A DNA stretch of 12,455 bases from an uncultured bacterium (GTDB taxonomy: Bacteria > Bacteroidota > Bacteroidia > Chitinophagales > CAIOSU01), in the NCBI GenBank assembly GCA_903861055.1, contig CAIOSU010000046.1:1-12455 (forward strand), given 5' to 3'. The notes beneath the pieces are model-generated. The model was given only the letters and a program-made list of their open reading frames with translations, made no database searches and had not been told where the DNA came from. The translations under genes and the position numbers were made by a program. Position 1 is the first letter of the stretch. Every line of letters begins with the position of its first letter. Positions 1 to 5,917 of the stretch are shown one piece after another.

Positions 1-1467
1 AAAGAGCTCGACCCAAAGCTTAATACTTACAATTTTAAGTTGAACGAAAAGTTGGTAGCCTCGCCGTTTATTGACGAGCTAGACCCCAACCAATACTTCA
101 TATACCTGCGCAACGTGCGCAAGCAAATTGAACTTTACCGGGAAGAAAACCTTCCATTGTTTAAAGAGTTGAAGCTGAAAGAGAATGAATATGCTTCGAT
201 AATTGGCAACATGGAAGTGGTGTACCAAGGTAAAACCTATACCCTACAGCAAGCCAGCAAATACCTTAAAAACCCTGACCGCAATGTGCGCGAAGAGGTT
301 TACCGTATCATTTCGGAAAGGCGCCATGCCGACCAGCAAAAGTTGGATGATTTGTTTGATGAGCTTATTAAGCTTCGCCATCAAGTAGCCCTTAATGCTG
401 GCTTTGAGAACTTCCGCGATTATAAGTTTGCCTCTATGGGCAGGTTTGATTACACGCCTGATGATTGCACGGCCTTTCACAACTCGGTGGCCGAAGTAGT
501 TACGCCCGTGGTGGCCAATTTGGTTGCCAAGCGCAAGGAAAAATTGGGCGTTGACCCTCTTAGGCCTTGGGATTTGGATGTGGACACCGAAGGAAAGCAA
601 GCCCTGAAGCCTTACGAAGACGGTACCGACCTAACCAACAAAACCATTGGTGTGTTGGATAGTGTTGACCACTACTTTGCACAGTGCTTAAGCAACATGA
701 AAGAACACGGCTATCTTGATTTGGACTCGCGTTCGGGGAAAGCACCTGGTGGCTATAACATGACCTTGCCTGAAACTGGCTCAGCGTTCATTTTTATGAA
801 CTCTGCCGGCTCTGACCGCGACGTGAAAACCATGGTACACGAAGCAGGCCACGCCGTGCACTCGTTTTTGAGCCATCACCAAGAGCTTATGTACTTCCGT
901 CAATACCCTTCTGAAGTAGCAGAACTGGCCTCCATGAGCATGGAGCTTTTCACCATGCCCCATTGGAGCGTTTTTTACGCCGATAGTGACGAGTTGAAAC
1001 AATCGCAAAAACTACAATTGGAAGGCATACTCAAGGTATTGCCGTGGATAGCCATTATCGACAAATTTCAACACTGGATATATACCAACCCTACCCACAC
1101 CCAGCAACAGCGCAAAGATACTTGGCTAGCTATTTTTCGCGAATTTCATGCTAGCGACCCTACCGATTGGAATGGTTTGGAAGAGCATTTAGCTTACATG
1201 TGGCACAAGCAGCTGCATTTGTTCGAGGTACCGTTCTATTACATTGAGTATGGTATGGCCCAACTAGGTGCCGTAGCTATGTGGCGCCAAATGCTACAGC
1301 ATGGCCACCAAGCCATTGAAAACTACAAAGCGGCCCTTGCCCTAGGCTACACCCGCCCCATTGGCGAAATATACAGCACCGCAGGCGTTGAGTTCCGTTT
1401 CGATAAGGAGTATATCAATGAGTTGGTATCGTTCCTGTTGGGCGAGTATGCCAAGTACGAGAACTAA
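1..1467 (+). CDS. M3-family zinc oligopeptidase (oligoendopeptidase F-like), 5'-truncated by the window
   Basis: The reading frame is already open at base 1, so the true start lies upstream; 488 residues are visible, and members I know are about 560-570 residues, so perhaps 80 N-terminal residues are missing. The zinc site is the HEAGH motif at visible residues 280-284 (bases 838-852): both His bind zinc and the Glu is the catalytic base. The third ligand should be the Glu of VAELAS, residue 308, at the spacing seen in PepF-type enzymes. A C-terminal block near residues 411-421 (FYYIEYGMAQ) matches the family's substrate-binding/transition-state region. No signal peptide can be judged because the N-terminus is absent. 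The family cleaves short peptides, usually in the cytoplasm, so a role in peptide turnover is inferred. Family assignment is firm; subfamily and substrate are not. Confidence 0.93.
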   Translation, partial: KELDPKLNTYNFKLNEKLVASPFIDELDPNQYFIYLRNVRKQIELYREENLPLFKELKLKENEYASIIGNMEVVYQGKTYTLQQASKYLKNPDRNVREEVYRIISERRHADQQKLDDLFDELIKLRHQVALNAGFENFRDYKFASMGRFDYTPDDCTAFHNSVAEVVTPVVANLVAKRKEKLGVDPLRPWDLDVDTEGKQALKPYEDGTDLTNKTIGVLDSVDHYFAQCLSNMKEHGYLDLDSRSGKAPGGYNMTLPETGSAFIFMNSAGSDRDVKTMVHEAGHAVHSFLSHHQELMYFRQYPSEVAELASMSMELFTMPHWSVFYADSDELKQSQKLQLEGILKVLPWIAIIDKFQHWIYTNPTHTQQQRKDTWLAIFREFHASDPTDWNGLEEHLAYMWHKQLHLFEVPFYYIEYGMAQLGAVAMWRQMLQHGHQAIENYKAALALGYTRPIGEIYSTAGVEFRFDKEYINELVSFLLGEYAKYEN

Positions 1468-1926
1468 CAAGCAACCACTTTATGAGGTTGAATTATGAGA
1501 TTTTGGCCAATAGTTGCGTCATTCTTGCTCTAACTGTCTGAGTGCAGTTTCTATTACGCGAAACATTCACTGTTCAGCCCATATGAGCCGCCAACGGGTA
1601 AAATCAGTGAAGCCCAAACAAACACAAATAGCTATAGGAGACCCCATGCCCGACCTATAAGGTTTGCGCAGGTAATGCTGGAGTTTACGGATGGCAAAAT
1701 TGTATAGATGGCCTGCTTGCCAGTACCCGATACTACCATGCAGCAATACCAAGTGGATACCAAGTCAAAATTCATTTGGAGTTAGTGATAGCGCCTATAA
1801 GCCTCAATTTAAACTCGCTAATTTTTGTTGAAAGTCAGCTTTTTGAGACATTTTTTTCGACATTGTATAATAAGGCATCTTTTGTTGCGTTTTAGCAGTA
1901 TAAAACAAAAACGAACGCAAGTGCCT
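1468..1926. other. 459-bp spacer between the peptidase and the small ORF
   Basis: This spacer holds no intact gene that I can support. Just after the peptidase stop is a weak hairpin (CAACC at 1472-1476 with GGTTG at 1486-1490) without a T-run, so it is not a convincing terminator. A possible broken lipoprotein gene occupies 1495-1785 and is listed separately. The rest (about 1786-1926) is AT-rich and should contain the promoter of the small gene at 1927, but I find no clean TTG/TAnnTTTG pair there. No tRNA-like or CRISPR-like structure is visible. Confidence 0.6.
1495..1785 (+). pseudogene. possible decayed small lipoprotein gene with two in-frame stops
   Basis: One frame begins with ATG at 1495, has a GAGG seven bases upstream (1484-1487), and reads MRFWPIVASFLL, then TAA (1531-1533), then LSECS. 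That is the layout of a lipoprotein signal peptide with an LSEC lipobox, interrupted by one stop that a single T-to-A change from TTA (Leu) would create. The frame then stays open for 57 codons to TAG (1705-1707), followed by 25 more codons to TAG at 1783-1785. No frameshift is needed. Against this, a 57-codon open run is not rare by chance, and I recognise no protein family in the translation. It could be non-coding DNA with a chance lipobox. Confidence 0.3.
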
Positions 1927-2166
1927 ATGAATGAAATTTTTACCCACAACGATTTAATACGCAAAGTTTATGGTGAAACGGGAGTGACTGAAAACCAAGC
2001 CATCGCCGAAGCCTGCAGCACCAGTTTTGAAATTCAAGAAGAAATGGATCAATTAGAACAGGTTAAGCAACTTTTGGATACCGCTTGGCAACGTCCTCGC
2101 ACCGCCATCATCAAAAACATCATGCGCTACAGCTTAGAGCAAAAGCTCGCTGGCATGGGCAACTAA
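1927..2166 (+). CDS. small soluble hypothetical protein, 79 residues
   Basis: The open frame runs upstream to 1825, but the part before 1927 encodes a poor Phe/Arg/His-rich stretch. From ATG 1927 the product has a normal composition (starting MNEIFTHNDL), so I choose that start. The 79-residue protein is mostly polar and probably helical, with one Cys (residue 30), no signal peptide and no membrane segment. It resembles, from memory, short Bacteroidota-specific hypothetical proteins that begin with an FTHNDL-like segment and end near an (I/L)xxYS motif; the layout faintly recalls small anti-sigma-like proteins, but the zinc-binding His/Cys set is absent. No function is assigned. A strong terminator follows 22 bp after the stop, which supports a short transcript ending here. 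Confidence 0.75.
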   Translation: MNEIFTHNDLIRKVYGETGVTENQAIAEACSTSFEIQEEMDQLEQVKQLLDTAWQRPRTAIIKNIMRYSLEQKLAGMGN

Positions 2167-2188
2167 GGTTGCATTTGCGTCTTTTATC

Positions 2189-2230
2189 AAAAAGCGGACA
2201 TCGCCCAAGGCGTTGGTCCGCTTTTTTTTT
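2189..2230 (+). terminator. rho-independent terminator of the small ORF
   Basis: A perfect 11-bp stem, AAAAAGCGGAC (2189-2199) with GTCCGCTTTTT (2216-2226), encloses a second stem CGCC/GGCG with a CAA loop. The hairpin runs into a nine-T tract. The A-run upstream makes it potentially bidirectional, so it may also stop transcripts arriving from the leftward nuclease gene. Confidence 0.9.
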
Positions 2231-2251
2231 GTTTTAAATACAAAACACGTA

Positions 2252-2289
2252 AGCTCCTCCCCATTTTTCAGGGGGAGGCTGGGAGGGGG
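2252..2289. repeat. C/G-rich palindromic spacer repeat
   Basis: CCTCCCC (2256-2262) and GGGGAGG (2272-2278) form a 7-bp perfect stem with a short loop, followed by another G-rich block (GGGAGGGGG, 2281-2289). Similar CTCCCC...GGGGAGG-GGGAGGGG strings recur in spacers of other Bacteroidota as I remember them; only one copy is in this window, so its repeat status is inference. It lies downstream of the nuclease gene and could end that transcript, although it has no T-run. Confidence 0.5.
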
Positions 2290-2343
2290 TTGTTCCGTTT
2301 AGCGGTGAATCTCAAAAGCAACCGTGCTGCTCTGCAACCCTGG

Positions 2344-2357
2344 TCCTCGCAATGACG
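2344..2357 (-). repeat. fragment of a GTCATTGCGAGGA-type dispersed repeat
   Basis: Read on the minus strand, these 14 bases are CGTCATTGCGAGGA, the core of a short repeat that I recall being scattered through spacers of many bacterial genomes, including Bacteroidota. Only this core is recognisable, and it lies just beyond the nuclease stop codon. Calling it a repeat rests on memory, because no second copy occurs here. Confidence 0.45.
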
Positions 2358-2371
2358 TGCATTTGGAAAGG

Positions 2372-3217
2372 TCAAAACCCCCACAACTCCAGCTGAACAT
2401 TATGCTCCAGCAATTGCTCGGTGCTATCGGGTAAGGCAGTGAAAAAGTTGAGACCAGTAAAATCCTCCACTTCATCCACACTCATGGCATACTCATAAAG
2501 GTCTTTGTTGCCTTTTTCGTGCTTCATCACAAACCCCACCGACTTATAATGCGGTGGCGAAACATCCATCACCACCTTATAGAAATAATCGGGTACGCCT
2601 ACCTCATTGCCACCAATGGTTTTAGTGGAGTTTTTAAACACAGGGCCCGTAACAATAATCAATCGCTCTTCGCTCACGGCCCAGTCGCGCACCCTATCCT
2701 CCAGCACCTTCCAGATACCGCCATTAAACTCCTGCAACTGCGGGCTCATGTTGCTCAACAAAAAACTCTCTTGCATGGCAGTGGTGCTCCATTTCATATC
2801 CGCGGCAGGTGCCAAATGCCCGCGGCTATAGCCACTGCCCTTATAATCTTGCAAGGCGGCCGAGCCTGTGGCAACAGCATCGTCGGCATTGAAATAATCC
2901 CTCCGGTTGGCCTTGCCGAAAAGCACCATGCTATCGGTAAGCACATAAGCCACCCAAGCCGCCTGCTCGGTAGCTTCGTTATAGGCCAGCGTATAGCCCG
3001 TGTGCTCTACTAGCTGCCATTGCAGCTGACTGGTGGGCAGCAGTTGTTTGTAGTCGCTGCTTATGGTGGATGTAACCTCGTGGCCCTTTATCGGCTCGGT
3101 GGGTTGCTGGTTTCGGTACTGCCATAGCAAGTACAGAAACGCCACTATGAGCAGTATTATACCCAATGATAGCAGCGTAGTAGCGGATTGTGTATTTTTG
3201 CGGGGTTGACGAGCCAT
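2372..3217 (-). CDS. membrane-anchored DNA/RNA non-specific endonuclease (NUC family)
   Basis: The product is 281 residues from the ATG at 3217 (MARQPRKN), chosen because a basic N-terminus leads straight into a single hydrophobic segment at residues 13-32; the in-frame extension to 3295 adds nothing plausible. The remainder is a beta-beta-alpha metal nuclease of the Serratia nuclease/EndoG family. Aligned on spacing, SRGH (131-134) supplies the general-base His134, N156 of LSNMSPQ matches Serratia N110, N165 of FNGGIW matches the Mg ligand N119, and E173 matches E127. The usual DRGH Asp is Ser here, a change I believe occurs in active homologues. The domain should lie outside the cytoplasmic membrane, attached by its N-terminus, and cut DNA and RNA for nutrient use or defence; both location and role are inferred. 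Confidence 0.92.
   Translation of the reverse strand: MARQPRKNTQSATTLLSLGIILLIVAFLYLLWQYRNQQPTEPIKGHEVTSTISSDYKQLLPTSQLQWQLVEHTGYTLAYNEATEQAAWVAYVLTDSMVLFGKANRRDYFNADDAVATGSAALQDYKGSGYSRGHLAPAADMKWSTTAMQESFLLSNMSPQLQEFNGGIWKVLEDRVRDWAVSEERLIIVTGPVFKNSTKTIGGNEVGVPDYFYKVVMDVSPPHYKSVGFVMKHEKGNKDLYEYAMSVDEVEDFTGLNFFTALPDSTEQLLEHNVQLELWGF
3193..3200 (+). promoter_or_regulatory. candidate -7 box of the t6A gene, inside the nuclease gene
   Basis: TATTTTTG matches the Bacteroidota -7 consensus TAnnTTTG at every fixed position and ends 21 bases before the ATG at 3222. It lies within the first codons of the opposing nuclease gene. No good TTG -33 element sits 17-23 bases upstream, so support comes from the -7 box and its position only. 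Confidence 0.45.
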
Positions 3218-3221
3218 AAAG

Positions 3222-4178
3222 ATGACGAAAATAGGAAAAGACCTTGCCCTAGCCAAACAACTGCTGCAAAGTGGCCAATTGGTTGCCATACCCACCGAAA
3301 CGGTTTATGGCTTGGCCGCTAATGGACTCAACCCCGAAGCCGTGGCACGCATATTCGAAGCCAAGAATCGCCCAAGCTTCAACCCCCTGATATTACACGT
3401 GGCCGATACGGCCCACGCCAAGGCTTTGACGAGCGATTTTCCGCCCAAGGCGCAACTGCTTGCCGATACTTTTTGGCCCGGCCCGCTTACTATAGTACTG
3501 CCGCGCCATGCCTCGGTGCCAGATATTGTTACTGGTGGATTAGAAACCGTGGCCCTGCGCGTACCTGCCCATAGCCTTACACTGGAGTTGCTGCGCTCAT
3601 TGCAATTTCCGTTGGCGGCGCCCAGTGCTAACCCATCGGGCTATATAAGCCCCACACAGCCGTTGCATGTAGCCGAACAGCTAAACGATAAGGTGGCATA
3701 TATATTAGATGGTGGCGCATCATCGGTAGGCGTAGAGAGCACCATAGTAATGGTAAAGGATGATGAGGTATATCTATTGCGCCAAGGCGGCATTGGTGAG
3801 GAAACCTTGATGGCAGTTGTGGGGCATATTGCCCATGCACCCGATGCACACAACCAACCTTTGGCACCAGGTATGCTGCTAAACCACTATGCACCCGGCA
3901 AACGCGTGCTTTTGGGCAACTTGAACTTGCTTTACGGACAGCATTATCAGGAGCGTGTTGGGGTATTGGCGTTTAAAGAAACGATGCCCGAAGTAGCTTT
4001 GGCACAGCAACGCATTTTATCACCAAAAGGCGATTTGGCCGAAGCCGCAGCCAATGTATTTGCTTATTTACGTGAGCTGGATAAAATGGACGTTGACCTT
4101 ATTATTGCCGAACCCGTGCCACACACTGGTATCGGGCGTGCTGTAAACGACCGCCTGCAAAGGGCTAGCGAAAAGTAA
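3222..4178 (+). CDS. L-threonylcarbamoyladenylate synthase (TsaC/Sua5 family, long form)
   Basis: This 318-residue enzyme makes threonylcarbamoyl-AMP from Thr, bicarbonate and ATP, the first step of the t6A37 modification of tRNAs reading ANN codons. The YrdC-type catalytic domain fills roughly residues 1-195: PTETVYG at 24-30, KNRP at 48-51 (the K-x-R nucleotide-binding pair), PSAN at 134-137 and GVEST at 170-174. A C-terminal Sua5 domain follows, opened by the PGMLLNHYAP motif at 216-225, so this is the two-domain Sua5 form and not the short TsaC form. The start at 3222 fits family N-termini. The protein is cytoplasmic. The gene diverges from the nuclease gene with 4 bp between start codons. 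A palindromic repeat begins 22 bp after its stop. Confidence 0.96.
   Translation: MTKIGKDLALAKQLLQSGQLVAIPTETVYGLAANGLNPEAVARIFEAKNRPSFNPLILHVADTAHAKALTSDFPPKAQLLADTFWPGPLTIVLPRHASVPDIVTGGLETVALRVPAHSLTLELLRSLQFPLAAPSANPSGYISPTQPLHVAEQLNDKVAYILDGGASSVGVESTIVMVKDDEVYLLRQGGIGEETLMAVVGHIAHAPDAHNQPLAPGMLLNHYAPGKRVLLGNLNLLYGQHYQERVGVLAFKETMPEVALAQQRILSPKGDLAEAAANVFAYLRELDKMDVDLIIAEPVPHTGIGRAVNDRLQRASEK
3226..3257 (-). promoter_or_regulatory. candidate promoter of the nuclease gene, inside the t6A gene
   Basis: On the minus strand TTTG (3257-3254), a 20-base spacer and TATTTTCG (3233-3226) match the Bacteroidota pattern TTTG-N17-23-TAnnTTTG with one mismatch in the -7 box. The box ends 8 bases before the nuclease ATG. 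It lies wholly within the first codons of the divergent threonylcarbamoyl-AMP synthase gene. Confidence 0.45.
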
Positions 4179-4200
4179 AAATGAAAAGGGTCAGTGTAAA

Positions 4201-4350
4201 GTCCTGTAAGGACTATAGGTTGGTAGAAAAAAGCTCGCAATTTGAAGTAGTCCAGTATGGACGACACCACTTATTACGGGTATCATCCCTACGGGATTTT
4301 TTGATTCAGGGTCACATTCTTTTCTACCAACATTACATCCCTAAAGGGAT
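4201..4350. repeat. imperfect palindromic element (about 150 bp) with four nested hairpins
   Basis: Four small perfect hairpins stand in order: GTCC/GGAC at 4201-4213, GTCC/GGAC at 4250-4262, ATCCC/GGGAT at 4285-4297 and ATCCCT/AGGGAT at 4337-4350. The outer hairpins are each followed inward by inverted copies of a 12-mer, GTTGGTAGAAAA at 4219-4230 and its complement at 4320-4331. The whole is thus a near-symmetrical inverted repeat centred at about 4275. It fills the space between the t6A gene and the convergent outer-membrane protein gene. An open frame (4181-4387) runs across it but looks repeat-derived. Similar GTTGGTAGAAA/TCCCTACGGGA strings recur in Bacteroidota spacers as I recall, suggesting a REP/MITE-like family. 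Confidence 0.65.
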
Positions 4351-4394
4351 TTATCTTGTTTCGAACACTAGTAAATCTCTATCGTAAATTAATC

Positions 4395-5042
4395 CTACTT
4401 AATCACGGTAGTGATACCGAACGAGCCGTAGCCGTAAGAGGTGTAACCCATTTCGATAAAGAAACCGAAGCGTGGCAATACCATACTACGAACCCCTAAG
4501 GCCGCGCCACCGCGAATGCGCTGGTTGGCATCCATGAAGTCCATATTGGCTTTGCTACCGTCGGCAAAAAGCACACTATAACCCACGTGGCCAGTAACAT
4601 AAGCATCTACATAGTCGGTGAGCATGGGTTTGTTAATCAGCTTTTGCAACAAGGGCATAAAATGGTAGCTACCGCGAATACCGACCATTACTTGGTGGTA
4701 TTTTAGGTTGCCATCTTGTATGCGGTTCTGGTTAGGCTCTACTTGCTTTACGTTTTTAAGCATAAAGTAAGTTAACATAGGCCCGATGGTGAAGTTCTTG
4801 AAAGCCGTAGCCTCGATCTGTAAGTTTACGGGCATTGATACCGCTCGCTGCTTGCTTACCATAATGTTGCTAAAACTCATGATAAAGCTGCCAGGGTTTC
4901 GATAAAAAACAGGTTTATCTAGCACCTGCTCCTCCGTAGGAACTACCGCGGGCTTCTCAGGCTCATCATCACCAGTACTAATCTGGGCAACGGCCGACAA
5001 AGAAAACAAAGCACATAAGCAAAAGATCCACAAGCTTTTCAT
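4395..5042 (-). CDS. predicted outer-membrane beta-barrel protein, 215 residues
   Basis: The precursor has a clear signal peptide: MKS, a hydrophobic core, and a likely cut after AVA at about residue 19 (before QIS). A short acidic, Pro-rich linker follows (residues about 23-41), and then alternating hydrophobic/polar segments rich in Gly, Tyr and Phe, typical of a small outer-membrane barrel; the last strand reads EMGYTSYGYGSFG. No catalytic motif is visible. The length suits an 8- to 10-stranded barrel of the kind often annotated as a hypothetical or OmpA/OmpW-like barrel in Bacteroidota, but I cannot name a family. It reads toward the palindromic element and has its own candidate promoter, so it is probably transcribed alone. 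Confidence 0.8.
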   Translation of the reverse strand: MKSLWIFCLCALFSLSAVAQISTGDDEPEKPAVVPTEEQVLDKPVFYRNPGSFIMSFSNIMVSKQRAVSMPVNLQIEATAFKNFTIGPMLTYFMLKNVKQVEPNQNRIQDGNLKYHQVMVGIRGSYHFMPLLQKLINKPMLTDYVDAYVTGHVGYSVLFADGSKANMDFMDANQRIRGGAALGVRSMVLPRFGFFIEMGYTSYGYGSFGITTVIK

Positions 5043-5058
5043 AGCTAAGGTTTTGGTT

Positions 5059-5092
5059 CAAACTTTTACTTATACGATTGTTAGGCGCAAAA
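5059..5092 (-). promoter_or_regulatory. candidate promoter of the outer-membrane protein gene
   Basis: On the minus strand TTTTG (5092-5088), a 21-base spacer and AAAGTTTG (5066-5059) match the Bacteroidota TTTG-N17-23-TAnnTTTG pattern with one mismatch in the -7 box. The box ends 16 bases before the ATG at 5042, giving a short leader. The call rests on consensus and position only. Confidence 0.4.
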
Positions 5093-5103
5093 GTTATGGG
5101 ACG

Positions 5104-5173
5104 AATTTGGAAATGTGCTAATTTGAAAATGGAAAAACGGATAACAATTTTCAAATTGACTCATTTTCAAATT
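5104..5173. repeat. AT-rich inverted repeat with AATTTGAAAATG units
   Basis: The left arm has AATTTGGAAATG (5104-5115) and AATTTGAAAATG (5120-5131); the right arm has CAATTTTCAAATTG (5145-5158) and CATTTTCAAATT (5162-5173). Read in complement, the two arms have the same unit-spacer-unit order, so they can pair over nearly 30 bases around a 13-base loop. The element follows the nfu stop codon within about 15 bases and could cap or end that transcript, but it has no clean T-run. Such AATTTGAAAATG strings are, from memory, a common spacer repeat in Bacteroidota. Confidence 0.6.
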
Positions 5174-5185
5174 CTCAAATTAAGA

Positions 5186-5755
5186 TTACCCCGCTTCGGC
5201 TACCACTTCCCTTACTTCGGGAATCATTTTTTGCAAAAGGCCTTCAATGCCGGCTTTAAGGGTCATGGTGCTGCTAGGGCAACCGCTGCAAGAACCTTGC
5301 ATTACGAGGCTTACCACACCGTCGTTAAACGATTTGAAGATGATGTTACCACCGTCCATTTCAACGGCAGGCTTCACGAATTTATCCAAAGTAGCCACTA
5401 TGCGTTGCTCCAGTTCGGTAAGGTTAGAGTCTACTTGGGTAGTCTCTACCTCAGCCATTGGGCGTAGGATGGGCTTTTCGTCGGTAATGTAGGTACGCAG
5501 AAAATCGCGAACCGGCGGTATTACTTCAATCCACTCAAACTCTGGGTCTTTGGTAATGGTCACAAAGTTAGCAGAGATATATACGCCTTTTACATACGGC
5601 AGTTCAAACAACGCCTTTGGCAATGGCTCTTCTTGCGACGATTCCGCATCACGAAAATCGGCATTACGCTCTTTGCTCAACAAACGGTTGATTACAAACT
5701 TCAGCGAGTCAGGGTTAGGGGTATATTCGGTAAATATTTCGATAGGAGCAGACAT
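5186..5755 (-). CDS. Nfu-type Fe-S cluster scaffold/carrier (Nfu_N + NifU C-terminal domains)
   Basis: The 189-residue product has two domains. Residues about 5-90 are an Nfu_N domain, recognised by the TPNPDSLKF motif at 12-20. Residues about 112-185 are the NifU-like C-terminal domain, with VEMDGGNI at 131-138 and the cluster-binding CSGC motif (Cys156 and Cys159). Nfu proteins dimerise through this CxxC to hold a [4Fe-4S] cluster and hand it to target enzymes in the cytoplasm. Both essential cysteines are present and the length fits the family. The ATG at 5755 gives the expected MSAPIEIFTEYTPNP start. It is on the same strand as glyS, 160 bp downstream of it, with repeats between, so shared transcription is possible but not indicated. 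Which enzymes it serves cannot be told. Confidence 0.94.
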   Translation of the reverse strand: MSAPIEIFTEYTPNPDSLKFVINRLLSKERNADFRDAESSQEEPLPKALFELPYVKGVYISANFVTITKDPEFEWIEVIPPVRDFLRTYITDEKPILRPMAEVETTQVDSNLTELEQRIVATLDKFVKPAVEMDGGNIIFKSFNDGVVSLVMQGSCSGCPSSTMTLKAGIEGLLQKMIPEVREVVAEAG

Positions 5756-5767
5756 AGGGTAAATTTA

Positions 5768-5800
5768 GGTACGAAGTACGATTTACGAGGGACGATTGAT
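5768..5800 (+). repeat. TACGATTTACGA-type spacer repeat, copy 1
   Basis: The sequence contains GGTACGAAGTACGATTTACG (5768-5787) and ends in GGGACGATTG. It lies 13 bases upstream of the nfu start, within its expected promoter/leader. Related copies occur inverted at 5886-5917 and direct at 7557-7573, so repetition is seen within this window. Its own units (TACGA, TACGAT, TACGA, GACGAT) suggest growth from a short degenerate repeat. Confidence 0.6.
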
Positions 5801-5885
5801 AAGGTGCAAACACTAACCAAGTAGGTAAAGTTGCATTAAATGGGGCATAAAAGGCAAAGATTTTTGCAATTGCAATTTTTTAAAA

Positions 5886-5917
5886 ATCGTACCTCGTACC
5901 TCACTAAATCGTAAATT
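5886..5917 (-). repeat. TACGATTTACGA-type spacer repeat, copy 2 (inverted)
   Basis: On the minus strand this reads AATTTACGATTTAGTGAGG followed by TACGAGGTACGAT, a variant of the copy at 5768-5800 in opposite orientation. It overlaps the first two bases of the glyS stop codon complement, so the repeat abuts, and may supply, the end of the glyS reading frame. The two inverted copies bracket the whole glyS-nfu spacer and could pair in RNA. Confidence 0.6.

Noticed and set aside
1567..1752. 61-codon open frame on the minus strand in the first spacer
   Set aside because: It has no recognisable protein features and no start context; length alone is not support.
3218..3295. In-frame N-terminal extension of the nuclease into the t6A gene
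   Set aside because: The extra 26 residues would put a Cys-containing stretch before the basic N-terminus and membrane segment; MARQ gives a normal anchor topology.
4201..4350. CRISPR-like array
   Set aside because: The hairpin units differ in sequence and are irregularly spaced and mirror-arranged; there are no regular direct repeats with unique spacers and no cas genes.
4181..4387. 68-codon open frame starting 3 bases after the t6A gene stop
   Set aside because: It runs across the nested-hairpin repeat and its residues follow the repeat units, so it is most likely a repeat-derived open frame and not a gene.
5864..5875. TTGCAATTGCAA as an operator site
   Set aside because: It is a perfect palindrome, but it is made of low-complexity AT-rich sequence in a repeat-filled spacer and matches no regulator site I know.
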